From NCBI GenBank assembly GCA_964016985.1, contig OZ024821.1, positions 122,820,035 through 122,884,034 on the forward strand: a DNA stretch of 64,000 nucleotides, written 5' to 3'. Both the position numbers and the translations under genes were made by a program. The notes below the pieces were generated by a model. That model was given only the letters and a program-made list of their open reading frames with translations, ran no database searches and was not told where the DNA came from. Source of the DNA: Anodontia alba. Its lineage: Eukaryota; Mollusca; Bivalvia; Lucinida; Lucinidae. Positions 22,790 to 34,771 of the stretch are shown piece after piece; the stretch's first letter is position 1, and each line of letters begins with the position of its first letter.

Positions 22790-23280
22790 ATGTATAAGGC
22801 AAAATCACTGGACCATGAAGTTTAGGTCAAACCAACCTACATTTTTTGAGTCAAACATAGTCATATTGAATCATAATCACAAAGTATGATGTTAAGATAA
22901 AAGGCAAAGTCACTGGACCATGAAATATAGGTTGGTGACATAAATATTTTGGGGCCAAACGTCAGGTCATACCAACTCATTGTCTCTTTGACCTAATTTT
23001 CATGGTTCAGTGATTTTGCCTTATATACAAGACAATGTGACATATGAACATCATACTTTGTGGGTTATGAGTCAGTACGAAATGGCGGTTGACTCCAAGA
23101 TAAGTGTAGGTCACTGACCTATATTTCATGGTCCAATGATCTTATATTATATCTTCAAGACCGTAGATATATGAACATGATACTTTGGAATTATTAGCAT
23201 GACCTGATGTTAACCTCAAGATAACTGTAGGTCATTGTGACCTATATTTCATGGTCCAGTGATTTAGCTATCTCCAAGAC
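22790..23280. repeat. GGTCA-rich repeat field with inverted units
   Basis: CACTGGACCATGAAATATAG at 22911 and its inverted form TATTTCATGGTCCAGTGAT near 23243; about four units. Confidence 0.7.
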
Positions 23281-23284
23281 CATG

Positions 23285-24045
23285 TGAAGTGTGAGGTATT
23301 TAGGGGAAACAAAATTTTGAAAACAACCAAGGGCCATAACTGTGTTGTATATTTGCAGAAATTGACAAGTAACAATCCCAACCTAGATCAGGTCAACTCC
23401 GTGCATATGCAAAATTTGGTCCAATCCCATCATTCTCAAGATATTGAGTGGAAACAAAATTCTGATGATACCCAAGGGCCATAACTCTGTTGTAAATTTG
23501 CGGAAATTGACGCATGACAATTCCAACCTACATGTATATCTGGTTAAGGTCTCTGCATAGCAAGATTTGATCAAATTCCACCGATTCGTTCACAAGATAT
23601 TGAGCAGAAACAAAATACTGACAACAATCAAGGGCCATTACTGTGTTGTATATTTGTGGAAATGACGCATAACAATCCCACGCTAGATCTGGTCAATTTC
23701 AATGCATACATGTATGCAAAATTTGGTCTACTTCCATCTATTCAATCTCAAGATATTGAGGAGCAATCTCTGACAAAATAGTGAGGGGAAATGAAATTCT
23801 GACAATAATCAAGGGCCATAACTCTATTGCAAATCAGCTAAAAATGAAGTGTAACAATCCAAACCTAGATCTGGTAAAGATCTATCCATAAGCAAATTTT
23901 GATCAAATTCCATCAATTCATTCACAAGATATTGAGCAGAAACACAATTTTGACAGTAACAAGGACCATAACTGTGTTGTACATGTATATCTGCAGAAAT
24001 TGACACATTACAATCCCAACCTTGATCTGGTCAACGTCAATGCAT
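23285..24045 (+). repeat. Tandem array of ~180-bp units
   Basis: Units contain CAAGGGCCATAACTGTGTTG, CAATCCCAACCTAGATC and CACAAGATATTGAGCAGAAA; about four and a half copies. A C-tract follows at 24054-24067. Confidence 0.8.
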
Positions 24046-24252
24046 GTCCCTGCGCCCCCCCCCCCCCTCCCACATACAACACATGCCCCCCACCACATAA
24101 TTTGTATGAGGGGTGGAGATGGGGGCAAGGAAGGGGTATAACTAGGACTTTAGTTAACAGACTTTAACTGGACAAATACTCACTGGTATTCCCTATCAGC
24201 AAAGCCCTTGTGGATTCAAGTGTAATTCAAACCTCTGCTGCTGATCTACAAA

Positions 24253-26090
24253 CAAGAGGCCCATGGGCCACAATGCTCACCTGCTGTAAATCAGGTCATT
24301 TGCTCATCATTCCCTATCAGCCTGTCAAGTTTCAAGGCACTGGCTAACAGTTTTTGAGATATCTTGCTTTCAAGGTTAAAATGCTGAAATTTTCAAAGGG
24401 TCATAAGTAACAAAAATAAATTCAGATTTTTTTCAGAAGTTAAATGGACCAGAAGTTAACTGGATCATCCCCTATCAGTACATTAAGTTTCATTACAACA
24501 GCTCAAATGTTTTTTGAGATATCTTGCTAAGCAAGATTTCACTGCAATTTTTTGCAAAGGGGCAAAACTCAAAAAGATAGCTGGTGGAAGTGATGGTGTC
24601 ACGGTTTGAGATATGTCGATTAATGGCGGCCATTTTGTTTGGTTGTTATGGCAAAGCTTTAAAGTAGGAAATTTGTGAAACACCAGCAGGGAAAGAAGAC
24701 TGGGTGAAGCACCAGCATGGCAAAGAAGACCATGTGATGTGCAAGGATGGAAAGAAGACCCTGTGAAGCAGCAGCAGGGAAAGAAGACCATGCAAAGCTT
24801 GTGTGTTGTCAATTTCTAGCCCTGGCAGCCACTTTGAAGACGGCAGCCGTGGTGGCCATCTTAGATTTCTAATCAGCAAGTTTTTACATACAAGTTTACA
24901 AGTCATTTTGTTGCTACAATGTAAGTTTCAATTCAAATCACCCAATGGTTCCAAATCAACTTTCAAAATGGTGGCTATGGTGGTCATTTTGGATTGACAT
25001 TCCATAGGATTTTAGCTACACTTTTACATCTACTGGTCTGCCTTTTGTTCCATCAGAAGTTTCGACTTACATGTAATTCGCAGAGTGGTTTGGGAGAAGA
25101 TGTCGAAAATAGATTTTTTGATCCTGTTGCTACAGTGTGTTTTAACTCAAATCGCCCAACGGTTGGGAAAAGAAGTCAAAAATTGGTTTTCAAGATGACA
25201 GCTATGGCAGCCCTTTTGGATTTCTAATCGGATTCTAGCTTTTTTCCATCTACACGTCAACCTGTTGCTACATTGTAAGTTTCGACTTTATTCACCTTGT
25301 GGTTTGTAAGATGTCCAAAACAGATTTTCAAGATGGCAGCTGTGGTGGCCATCTTGGATTTCTGTTCCACACGATTTTAGCTCCTTTTTAAACCAGAAGT
25401 CATCCTGTTGCTACAGAGCAGGTTTCGGCTCAAATCGACCTAATGTTTGGGAAGAGATGTCGAAAACTGATTTTCAAGATGGCTGCTGTGGTGGCCGTCT
25501 TGGATTCTCAATCGGCTCAGTTTTAGCTATTTTGTGTCTACTGGGTGCCCAGATGCTCCCTATCAAGTTTAAATTCAATTGGATCATAGAGATGTCCAAA
25601 CTATGAATTCTCAACATTTTCCCTGTATAAACGTTTCGGATCCATACAAATGTATCCATACGGAAGCAGATGTGACCTTGCTGCAAAAAGGTCAAATGTC
25701 AACGTAGGACCATCATTTTAGCAATTTTGGCAGACTTCCTGTCCCTGATGATTTGTGCAAAAATAAATGTAGGCCCAGGGCTTATTTGGTTCTGGAGAAG
25801 ATTTTGAAAGGTTTTACCATATCTGGACATGGCAGCCATCATGGTCAATGGACCGCGACCATTGTATCCCTGCCCCAAGGAGGCTCCACATGAAACTTGA
25901 GCAACATTGGCCGAGTGGCTTCGGAGGAGAAGTTGTTTGTAATTCTCAACATTTTTTCCATACAACTGTATGTGGCCCATACAAATGCATAGGGAAGCAA
26001 ACGACCTTGCCATAAAAAGGTCAAATGTCCATGTGTCCATATGGACAAGGGAACATAAAGATGCATGCACTGTGGCATGAGTATGATTCT
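24253..26090 (+). mobile_element. YY1-core tandem-repeat element IV
   Basis: Starts CAAGAGGCCCATGGGCCACA with ATGCTCACCTG. Contains a GAAGACC repeat field at 24680-24790 (about four ~33-bp units) and five YY1-core units at 24830-25510, with CAAGATGGCAGCTGTGGTGG and CCATCTTGGATTTCT. Right end unclear. Confidence 0.55.
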
Positions 26091-26111
26091 GTACTCAAGA
26101 AATTGATAATC

Positions 26112-26258
26112 TTAACCCTTGTCATGCTGAAGAAATTAAGATGCCATGCCCACTTCTAATTTTCAGCCAATCAGATTACTTGATCTGGATTGTCGCTATA
26201 AATTCAAATACTTAATGGCAAACAGTGCAGATTCAGATCAGTTGGCTTCTTCAGAAAA
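26112..26258 (+). mobile_element. piggyBac-like MITE, truncated beside exon 2
   Basis: Intact left end TTAACCCTTGTCATGCTG, but it stops in the middle of the hairpin (TTGGCTTCTTCAG), 55 bp from the donor of exon 2. Confidence 0.75.
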
Positions 26259-26313
26259 ATGCATGAGTTTTAATAATTTTTTGAACAAGCCTGAATATAC
26301 ATGTACTACCTAC

Positions 26314-26529
26314 CTATGCTGCAATCACCAAATTGTCCAGTTATATTTTCACCACAAAAACATTTGTCTTCTTTCTTCTTGGAATGATCGATGACATATG
26401 ACTGATTCACCGCTAACTCTTTCAAAAGATGATGGGCCAGCTCCATACTCCAAAGTTTTTCTCCCTGGCCCTGATATTTGTCTGTGGTGCTGATTGAGTC
26501 TAGAAATTTTGCCAGTTTCCTGGCGATTT
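26314..26529 (-). CDS. Exon 2 of the same gene
   Basis: A 216-nt internal exon. The acceptor is a pyrimidine-rich ATTATTTTCAG ending at 26530, and the donor is ATAG|GTAGGT at 26314/26313. Both flanking introns are phase 1. It gives 71 complete codons starting IARKLAKFLDSIS, then SMELAHHLLKELAVNQ, a lysine-rich linker (HSKKKEDK) and a cysteine pair in KCFCGENITG. The frame joins exon 1 as ...INNQ-E-IARKL and exon 3 as ...GDCSI-G-NAEVWHG, with no stop at either join. MITE-D lies just upstream in gene direction, and a truncated piggyBac-like element begins about 55 bp into the following intron. Function unknown. An extra exon in either long intron cannot be excluded. Confidence 0.5.
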
Positions 26530-26636
26530 CTGAAAATAATCCAAACAATACCTGTAGTTACCGTATATTTAGTTCTTTGTAACTTATTTTAACATAAATG
26601 ACTTCACTCAACAATCCTCAATTGAGGAACAAAATA

Positions 26637-26944
26637 CAGCGCTTGCACTAAGTGTCTAAATCAGGAAGTCCTAGGACTTCCTTGCTCCAATATCTGGAAG
26701 TCCTGGTGATCAAATTTTTTCACTCTTTCAGAAATTCAACCTCAGTATTCTTAAACTCTCATTTATGGAGTAAAACTGCTAAATTGTTAAGCTAAATAAC
26801 ACATAAATTCATTCTAAATTTTTGTTATAAATGACTAAATATCTTTAAGTTGGGAGTCCCAGACTTCCTGGCATTGATTTTTGGAAGTCCCAGGGCAATT
26901 TTTGGGAGTCTCTGACTCCCAGTCTTCCCTTAATGCAAATACTG
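26637..26944 (-). mobile_element. MITE-D copy near exon 2
   Basis: Reverse copy, CAGCGCTTGCACTAAG at one end and TTAATGCAAATACTG at the other. Lies about 100 bp upstream of exon 2 in gene direction. Confidence 0.75.
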
Positions 26945-27830
26945 AAAATATATGTACATGTATTAGGAAATTTCAATTTTTTAACATAAAGGGAAACCAG
27001 TTATGACTTCAAATAGAAATGTGAATATTAAAGGATCTTCCTCTGACCACACCCATGTCCCACCCTAAGCACCACCTAACATGTCCAACAGTCTCATCCT
27101 TTGTTTTTTGTCGAAATCTCAATGAATTTCATACTAGTAGCCATCAGACACTTAGCATAAATTTTGAAATTTTTTGGTAGTATTATGATTTCATCCAAGT
27201 TTTTGGAAATGCTAAATCTGCTCATTAAGTGTCAATGGCCAGGTACACTGGTGAATTTCTACCAGTAATTTCTTACCTGTATTCATAAGCTATTGAGTTT
27301 TAAGTTCAAATAATAAAGATGAATTTTTGAAATTAAAGATACATGTACTATATATTATGTATTTTTGAAACAATTTCAAAATTTCAGCCACTAATTCATT
27401 TTTTGGCTGTTTCAACATGCATAAATTGTGAAATATTTTATAGTGATGACCTTATATAAAAATTAACTAGAAAAGTTCAATTGACCAATATTTGCCACTT
27501 AGAAGTATTTTCCGGACTGGTAAATACCACCGGTAAATACCCTGGGGTGGAATTTACTGCCCAACCTTGTCTAGAATTTACTGCCAAACCTTGTCATCAG
27601 GTCTTTATAAAATCAACGAATTTCATTAAATACTAAGAAATTTCAGAAGGGTAGCCAGATTCAGACCGTTATTGTTGCAAATGACAACAGATTTTATGTC
27701 TTAAATTATTTTGTTTGCATGAGCACATACAATGTACATGTATCTATTTAACATTTTGGAATTTTTTTTTCAACTTTAGATAATATTTCAAGAAAAAGAA
27801 CAACATGACCATTCCTTTACAGGGGTTTTG
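26945..27830. other. No gene seen
   Basis: AT-rich, a possible near-palindromic stretch CCGGTAAATACC near 27530; nothing else recognised. Confidence 0.4.
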
Positions 27831-28130
27831 TTTGTGCTGAGGTTTTACCGCCCAATCAACCCAATGGGGTCCTGTCGAGCGCAGTCAGTTTACCTAACCA
27901 CACTTTTACTGGGCAGGCTTAGTCCTCTTAGTCATGTTGGTAGTTAACCAGTATTGTGCACATTCTTTCAACAGAAACTGCCCTTCCTGAATCAGTGGAA
28001 GGGACAGAATTACCGTAGAAAATATTTCATGATTAAATCTCCATGAAAGACTGTTGCCGACTCAGCGGGATTGAACCCGCAATCTACTATCACCATTCGG
28101 ACACCATCTAATTGAGCCACCAAGGCCGGC
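27831..28130 (-). mobile_element. SINE, diverged copy
   Basis: Same body with several changes (CAGTCAACCCAATGGGG region altered, head box B partly lost). Possible degenerate duplication: TACAGGGGTTT left and AACATGGGTTT right. Confidence 0.75.
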
Positions 28131-28902
28131 TAACATGGGTTTCATTAAGAAGCCACTACATATGCTTTCATGGGGAAATCCACTACATACATGTATGTTT
28201 TCATGGAGAAATATGACAAAATTTTATCAACTCATTGGGTTGACTAATTTACATGTAAGGTTATTTCATCATTTTTTTTTTATTGACCACAAATCTAGAA
28301 TGACCCAAATAGGCAGCTAAGCTTTGAATTTCATTTCTTTATGACTTGCCTATAAAAATAAAACATGAGAAAAATATGTTTCTGAAAACAGAATTTTCTG
28401 ATTAGCAGACGTTAAGTTTTGAAAAATAAAATGAGGGAGCAGACGTCGAGCCAGGTTGGCGAGCGCCGAAGGAACGAAGCAAGTCTAGGGGAGGTCTGGG
28501 GGCATGCCTCCCCCCATTGGTGTAAAATGGTGCATTCTGAGTGCTATTTATTACACTTTTGCACACTTTTTTTTAAACGCCATTCTTAGGTGAATCTGTC
28601 CTCTAGCAATAAGCATTTTTCTTGTTATCACTGGCAATGACTATGGCTTCATTAAACTGATAGCAAGAAAGGGGGTACCAGGGCTTCATTATACTTAAAT
28701 ACTAACCAGAGATTTATTTATTAAATTAATATGTCATTCTTCCTTTATCTCTCTACTGATGTCAGCACCAATGCATATGATGTTATGTCCTGGAGTCTGA
28801 GAAGTCTAGGAAAAAGTTAATGATGGAGCAACAGTCATATGCCTTAGGCAAAAATAAAAGTAACAATAAAAAACAGTTGTTCATTTATTTTCTTTTTATT
28901 TA
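28131..28902. other. No gene seen; GC-richer repeat fragment
   Basis: 28436-28530 holds a GC-rich run with GGCGAGCGCCGAAGG and CTGGGGGCATGCCTCCCCCC (a hairpin), a type of fragment I recall in other invertebrate repeats. Confidence 0.4.
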
Positions 28903-29435
28903 CAGTGCTTACATTAAGGGAAGTCTGGGAGTCAGAGACTCCCAAAAATTAATGCCAGGAAGTCTGGGACTCCAAACTTTTAAAGACATTTAGTCATTTA
29001 TAACAAAAAATTTGAATGAATTTATGTGTTATTTAGCTTAAGAATGGGGGTTTTACTCCATAAATGTGAGTTTAAGAATATTGAGGTTGAATTTTTGAAA
29101 GTGAGTGAAAAAATTTGATCACCAGGGCCCAGTTGTTCAAAGCGCCGTTAGCTTAACAAGCTCGTTAAGGGTCATTTCGTTAACTGTTTTAGCAGATTCA
29201 ATATACAATATTCTGATATTTTTTGCTGAAAACATGTGAGTAGCTTTTGCACTGCAAAAGCTACTCACATTTTTTCAGCAAAAAATTTCAGTATATTTGC
29301 GTATCACTCGATTAAAATTTTAACAAATCGTTAACTAACGACATCGTTAGTTTTGAACAACTGGGCCCAGGACTTCAGATATTGGAGCTAGGAAGTCCTG
29401 GGACTTCCTGATTTTGACAGTTGGTGCAAGCACTG
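28903..29435 (+). mobile_element. MITE-D copy interrupted by MITE-C
   Basis: Termini CAGTGCTTACATTAAG and inverted TGGTGCAAGCACTG, flanked by TA on both sides. Rich in GGGAGTCAGAGACTCCC and GGAAGTCCTGGGACTTCC self-complementary blocks. Confidence 0.8.
29126..29367. mobile_element. MITE-C, nested in MITE-D
   Basis: 242 bp, termini GGCCCAGTTGTTCAAA and the inverted TTTGAACAACTGGGCC. Inner palindrome GAAAACATGTGAGTAGC with its partner. Flanks CAG at 29123-29125 and 29368-29370. The related MITE-D at 26637-26944 gives the uninterrupted site, supporting a 3-bp duplication. Confidence 0.85.
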
Positions 29436-30342
29436 TATTTAGAGCTTCCTTTTACAATAATGAAATAACCTGCATCTTTTGCAGTACCTTTGGAGAGCCC
29501 TTCTTTCATTTTTTTTCACCCAGACATACATTTTCTCGAATCCCAAACAGGATCTTGTGCTGAGACTAGTTTTAGATCCCACCTACAATATACATTTTTT
29601 TTTTTTTTTGTTATTGCAAGCTCCTTGTGACCGAAGAAAGTTTCCAGGAAAGAGAGTTTTTACGATCGCGCTGGTGCTTATTAAATTGGGGTCATCCCAA
29701 CTGGCGGTTCAATCGAATCGCCATTTTAACTTGTGAACAAGAAATAGATTGTTTTACTGGTATTTATGTTTTCTCTCTTTTCCAGGAGCTTGAGGAAGGG
29801 TTACAGTGCTTTAGTTTATTGTAACACAGCAAAGTCCCGGAGATGCTGATCTTTTCGCCATTTGGGACACGCTATCCCACAATGCAATAATGGCATCAAG
29901 ACGCTTTTTCATGTTTAGTGCGTTACCCCCATTTAATCCAAGCGACTTTGCACTTTCGTTCAATATTTGGACTAATTTGGATTGATATTTGGACTACTAT
30001 CGGTTTTTTTTCTAATTTACAAGCGCAGCTTTTCAAAAAGTTTTGACCCAAAATCGAGATTTTCGTTTTTTTCGGTAGATTTTTTTAAAAATTTTCGCGC
30101 GGCATGAGAAAAGCTATTTTTCCGTGACTCTGCCATGATTTTCAAGAGACTTAACATGTCTGGATTACTGATTATAAAACAGCTTTCCAATCATTGGTTA
30201 CAAGAGGCAAAAGTGACTCATGATCGATCCTTCTAATTTGCCTTAAAGCACACTTCATAAAGTTAGTGAATCACCTGCCTTAAGTGATATGTTGCTGGAT
30301 GAATCATGAACAGAACAACTACATGTATGGAAATGCATCTTC
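29436..30342. other. No firm gene
   Basis: Higher GC between 29620 and 29960, with the short frame at 29811-29912. Otherwise AT-rich. Confidence 0.35.
29811..29912 (-). other. Short open frame, low support
   Basis: ATG at 29912 gives MKKRLDAIIALWDSVSQMAK and 13 more residues to TAA at 29811. The frame is also open upstream (ILNESAKSLGLNGG) to a TAG near 29990. Composition is protein-like, but no splice sites or partner exons are clear. Confidence 0.2.
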
Positions 30343-30354
30343 AGAAGTCAACTG

Positions 30355-30649
30355 TTTATTTGTGTTGAGGTTTAACGGTCCAGTCAACCCAATGGGGTCA
30401 TGTTGAGTGCGGTTAGTTTACCTAACAACACTTTTACTGGACAGCTTCCTCTAGGCAGTCAACCAGTATTGTGCACATTCTTTCGCCAGAAACTGACAAC
30501 TGCCCTTCTTGAATCTGACAGCGGAAGGAAGAGAATAACCATAGAAAATATTTCATGATTAAATCTCCACGAAAGAATATTGCCAACCCATGAACCCGCA
30601 ACCTCCTGATCACCAAGGATGTGCATCCAACTGAGCCACAGAGGCAGGC
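30355..30649 (-). mobile_element. SINE with clear target duplication
   Basis: Family body and a partly decayed tRNA head (the CCCCCGC segment next to box B is deleted). Flanked by 12-bp AGAAGTCAACTG (30343-30354 and 30650-30661). Confidence 0.85.
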
Positions 30650-30694
30650 AGAAGTCAACTGATATACACTGGTGTCTACTTGGGTAAGAAACAA

Positions 30695-30776
30695 CCCAGC
30701 AAACACCTGACAGTAACATGTCACATCAACGTTGATGCAACATAATGTTGCAATGGCGCTGATGCAACTTCTCATG
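30695..30776. repeat. ACCCAGCAAACA palindrome fragment
   Basis: ACCCAGCAAACACCTGAC with self-complementary AACGTTGATGCAACAT segments; resembles 57137-57220. Confidence 0.45.
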
Positions 30777-31876
30777 GTCACCAAGTTAATTTAGTCTTGC
30801 TAGATTTTAGCAAGGCTTTCGACAAGGTGAACCATTTGAAACTGCTTTTTTAACTTTCTTCTTACAGCATCAAATAGCTCTTTCTTAGGGGGTTGAACCC
30901 TGACTGTAGTGCTTTTGGGGGAATGTTCATCAGAAGTACCCGTCACTTCAGGCGTGCCACAGGGCTCAGTACTGGGCCCACTTCTCTTCTTGCTTTACAT
31001 TAATGACCTCCCAGAAAACATTCAGTCTCACTCTCAGGTCAGGTTATTTGCTGATGATACTGCAGTTTACCTCACTGTGAGAAATCAAAATGACAGTCAC
31101 AATCTCCAAAATGATCTTAACACCCTACAAGAATGGGAACGAACCTGGGACATGGAATTTAACCCAAGTAAATGTCAAGTTCTGCACATTGGCAGAGCTA
31201 CATATACACAGCTTATCCACTCCCAGTATACCCTTCATGGTGAGATATTGGAGTCTGTTGATAGTGCACGCTACCTAGGGGTAAGTATTTCCAAAGACCT
31301 GACCTGGAATACACATATTAATGAAATTGTCACTAAGGCTAATCAAACTTTAGGATTAGTTAAAAGAAATGTAAAAACCAAAAATCAGTCAGTCAAAGAA
31401 TTAGCCTATAAAACATCTGTTAGACCCAAAGAATATATCTCCACCGTGTGGAGCCCTTATACATGTACCAAGAAAAATATAGACCAAATAGAAATGGTGC
31501 AAAGGAGGGCAGCACGGTGGGTTACAAATAGTTACTCCTCCTAAGACACTGTTTCTGCAATGCTGGGCAACCTCGGTTGGCGCTCCCTTGAAAACTGTCG
31601 CTATGACTCATGCCTCGCGATGTTTTACAACATACAGTATGGCCTTGTTGCAGTGCCAACGCCTTCATATTTTGAGCAGCCCAAGAAGATCACTCGCCAC
31701 AGCCTATATAATTCCCTTAGTTTCCGCCAGGTATATGCCTCTGCAGATTACTACAGGTTTTCGTTCTTTCCCATGACTGTTGTTTTACGGAAAGGCTCCC
31801 TGTAGATATTGTATTCTTAAGAGATCTTGACTCCTTCAAGAGAGAAGTGAGCAAGATCAATCACTTCAGGCCATAG
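30776..31876 (+). pseudogene. Decayed non-LTR retrotransposon reverse transcriptase, 3' part
   Basis: Reads first GHQVNLVLLDFSKAFDKVNH (RT block with catalytic Asp), then after a frameshift and a deletion of roughly 35-40 codons SGVPQGSVLGPLLFLLYIND, the catalytic FADDTAVYL, WDMEFNPSKCQVLHIGR and YLGVSISKDLTWNTHI. The C-terminal RRAARWVTNSYSS is followed by in-frame TAA at 31542-31544. The same frame continues LGNLGWRSLENCRYDSCLAMF and, after a frameshift near 31785, LPVDIVFLRDLDSFKREV up to TAG at 31876. There is also a TGA at 30894-30896. The order of blocks matches Jockey/CR1/L2-like elements; I do not assign a clade. The 5' half, with the endonuclease, is missing. Dead copy. Confidence 0.85.
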
Positions 31877-32873
31877 AAAGTACCGTAATAATGTTTTTAA
31901 TCTGCTTTTAAATCTCATTCATACTAACACTTAAACACTATCATCTTTTTTCATTCTTCACAATCACTCTTTTAGGGTCGGGTATGAAAGCCAAGGCCGA
32001 GCTGCCGAGCCGAAAAAGCCGAGCCTGATATAGTGTTTTCTTGTATTAGTTCAAATGAGTTCAAGATACTTTTTTTAATTTTATATTAACATATATGTAA
32101 AATGCTGTATTCAAAATTAATATTTGTATAATAACTTGCTTATTTATGACTTTATATATTTTCCAGTCAACAGGGGTATGAAAGCCACGGCCGCGAAAGA
32201 GATAAGTTTTGGACCAGTGTGCGAAAAAATTGGCGATATTTTATAACCTCAATATTTGACATAGGTTGCAAAAAGATATTTAAAATTACTTTGAATCCTT
32301 ATAACTGTTAACATGCAGAAACTGTTTATATTTCCCATTATTCTTGTTTTTCATCCAAATAAAGAGGATCGGCAGAATCTAAAAATAGACTAGACATACA
32401 ATGTAAACTAAACGAAATTAACCGAAGCGGTTGCCAAGGGCCCAAGCTATTAATACAGTCAGGGTCCTGGGTATGACGTAAAACTGCATCCAGCTTTGAC
32501 ACTCAACATGAGTGTGGGAATGTGAGGCTGCCCTCTATCACAGTTGCCTCCCAACCTTCAGGGTAACGAGGCTGCCACAACCTGGGTGGCAGAGCTAGGT
32601 AGCAATCATCTACAGACTGATGGCTTGGTGTTTTAGCTGTTGTGGTTTGGCGTATGATCCTGTTTTATAAGGACAACGGCAAAGCACACTGCCTGAGTGC
32701 GGGAACGACGCACATGCTCAGATGTCGTAAAAGAACTGAGTTGGGATGTCAGCTAGGACAGGCGATCCCGTAAAAAAACAATTGTTCAAAAATCTTACAC
32801 GGCAAGCAGAAAAATAGGTTCAGAGTTAGGCGGTGCCACCAGACATCAAAGTTCTGTTGGTAACGTCTCCGGC

Positions 32874-33515
32874 TTGGCCTCCTGTCAGGTGTGGGAGGCA
32901 GAGTCGGGCCATTGTGCCGAATCCAGCAAGCACCTGAGGAAATTCAGGGTGGGAACACTCAATGTGAACACCCTGATAGGAAGAGTTTGCGAGGTGGTGG
33001 AAACACTATCCCGCAGGAAAGTGGATGTCTGCTGCATTCAGGAGACCAGATACCGTGGTGGCAACTACCGCACAATCAATGGCAAGGACACCAGGTACAA
33101 GCTCTACTGGTCAGGAAACGACAAAGGCACTGCTGGTGTAGGAGTGTTTGTGGCAGAAGAGTGGATAGAGAAAGTTTTTGAGGTTCAGAGAGTCTCCATT
33201 TTAGTGAAACTCATAGTCGGCCAGCGTGTGGTTACCTTTCTGTCTGTGTATGCCCCACAGAGTGGTCTAAGTGATGAGGTAAAGGACCTGTTCTTTGATC
33301 AGCTGCATACTGTGACTGCCAGGATCCCAGCAGCAGAATTTCTGATCCCATGTGGAGATTGGAACGGCCATGTGGGCCGTGCAGGCACTGGATACAGGGA
33401 AGTGCATGGTGGGATGGGACATGGCAGGCCGGAACCAGATGTTGAGGGTAAGAGAATCCTAGAGTATGCCCTAGCATTTGACCTGCTTCTTGGGAACACG
33501 TTTCAAGAAACGTGA
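32874..33515 (+). pseudogene. RTE endonuclease (EEP/APE-like) domain
   Basis: A 213-codon open stretch with the endonuclease blocks in order: VGTLNVNTL, VDVCCIQETRYRG (metal-binding Glu), FLSVYAPQSG and IPCGDWNGHVG (the GDxN block). The last block continues after a frameshift near 33505 as SHLITYTTGN and TQIDFTLF. In the family this domain nicks target DNA to prime reverse transcription. The frame starts inside the element's 5' region and no certain start codon is seen. Confidence 0.85.
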
Positions 33516-34344
33516 CAGCCATCTCATCACGTACACGACGGGAAACATAGCCACGCAGATAGACTTCACCCTTTTCCATAGGACCATACGCATACTTGTC
33601 ACAGATGTAAAAGTGATCCCTTGTGAGGAAGAAGCTCTGCAACATCAGCTTCTTGTATGTGATATGAGGATTGACGTGCCTCCAAAATCCAAGCGCACGT
33701 TCACCCCTCGCCTCAAAGTTTGGAAGCTTAAAGACCCTCAGACAAGCAATCATTTCCAGGAGATCTTCAACTTGCATGTGAGCACATCTGCAGGTGTAGC
33801 TGATGAGGCCACTGAGGATATCTGGAACAACATCAAGACTGGACTGCTCAAGAGAACTGAGGAGGTATGTGGCACAACTCGGCCACACTGTTGGCGTCGT
33901 GTAACCTGGTGGTGGAATGAACACGTGGAAAAGGCCATTGCTGCCAAGCGGACAGCTTTCAAGACCTAGAAGGCTGATAAAGGCACTAGGGCATCATACG
34001 ATGCAGCCAAACGATATGCCAGACATGCAGTGCACCATGCTCGTCAAGAAGCCGACAAGAAGGTCTACGAGAATATTGACCCCAAGTCTTCAGAAGTCTA
34101 CCGCCTTGCTAACCAGTTTAGAAGAGAGAACACTGACGTTGTTGGTGACAAACCTGTGAAGAATGATGCAGGAGAGATGTCAATGAGCAAAGACTCAAAG
34201 CAGAAGGCCTGGCTAGAGCACTACCAAAGGCTTCTCAACGTTGAATTGACTGGGACCCAGATCACCTGTCATATCAACCACCAGTGGAAGGCCCGCCCAT
34301 CCCAATCACCATTGATATGGTTAAGAAATCTATCTCACAGATGA
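33478..34344 (+). pseudogene. RTE linker between endonuclease and reverse transcriptase
   Basis: Continues the endonuclease end (KRDSHLITYTTGNIATQIDF), then a basic linker with TFTPRLKVWKLKDPQ and WWWNEHVEKAIAAKRTAFKT, where TAG at 33967-33969 breaks the frame. The same frame goes on YDAAKRYARHAVHHARQEAD and WLEHYQRLLNVE before a frameshift near 34240. The lysine- and arginine-rich linker ending in an EHYQRLLN-like motif is typical just before the RT fingers of RTE proteins. Confidence 0.75.
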
Positions 34345-34771
34345 AGGCTGGCAAAGCAGGGGCCCATCAGGCATAGCGGTGGAGATAATACGAGCCGCTG
34401 GTGACATGGGCGACTCCATGATCCGTGACCTGGCAGTTGCAATCATTCGTGATGGCAAGGTACCCTCTGACTGGGAGCAGAGTTTCATTGTCTGCCTCTA
34501 CAAGGGAAAAGGGGACGCATTTGAAAGGGGCAACTACCGCGGTCTCAAGCTGACAGATTACAGAGCAGGTTATGAAAATACTGGAGAGGATTGTGGACAG
34601 CCTCATCAGACAGTTGGTGTCAATCGACATTTCCCAGTTTAGCTTTGTCCCAGGCAGAGGCACTATAGACGCAATCTTTGTTGTCAGGCAGATGTAAGAG
34701 AAGTATCTAGCTGCCAATAAGAGACTCTACATGGCTTTCGTAGACCTGGAGAAGGCGTTTGATCGAGTACC
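34345..34771 (+). pseudogene. RTE reverse transcriptase, 5' half
   Basis: Reads, with frameshifts, ISQMKAGKA, IAVEIIRAAGDMGDSMIRDL, VPSDWEQSFIVCLYKGKGD, NYRGLKLTD, QFSFVPGRGTIDAIFVVRQM, a stop at 34696-34698, then MAFVDLEKAFDRVP, the first catalytic Asp block. The gene is cut there by the 1.6-kb element starting at 34772 and resumes at 36401. Confidence 0.85.

Larger units (their letters stand above)
13700..26313 (-). other. Inferred 12.6-kb phase 1 intron 2
   Basis: Bounded by GTAGGT at the donor and TTTGCAG at the acceptor on the minus strand. It contains the four YY1-core tandem-repeat elements, two GGTCA-rich repeat fields, MITE-B, a piggyBac-like element and a SINE. I see no convincing further exon, but short exons would be easy to miss. 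Confidence 0.4.
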
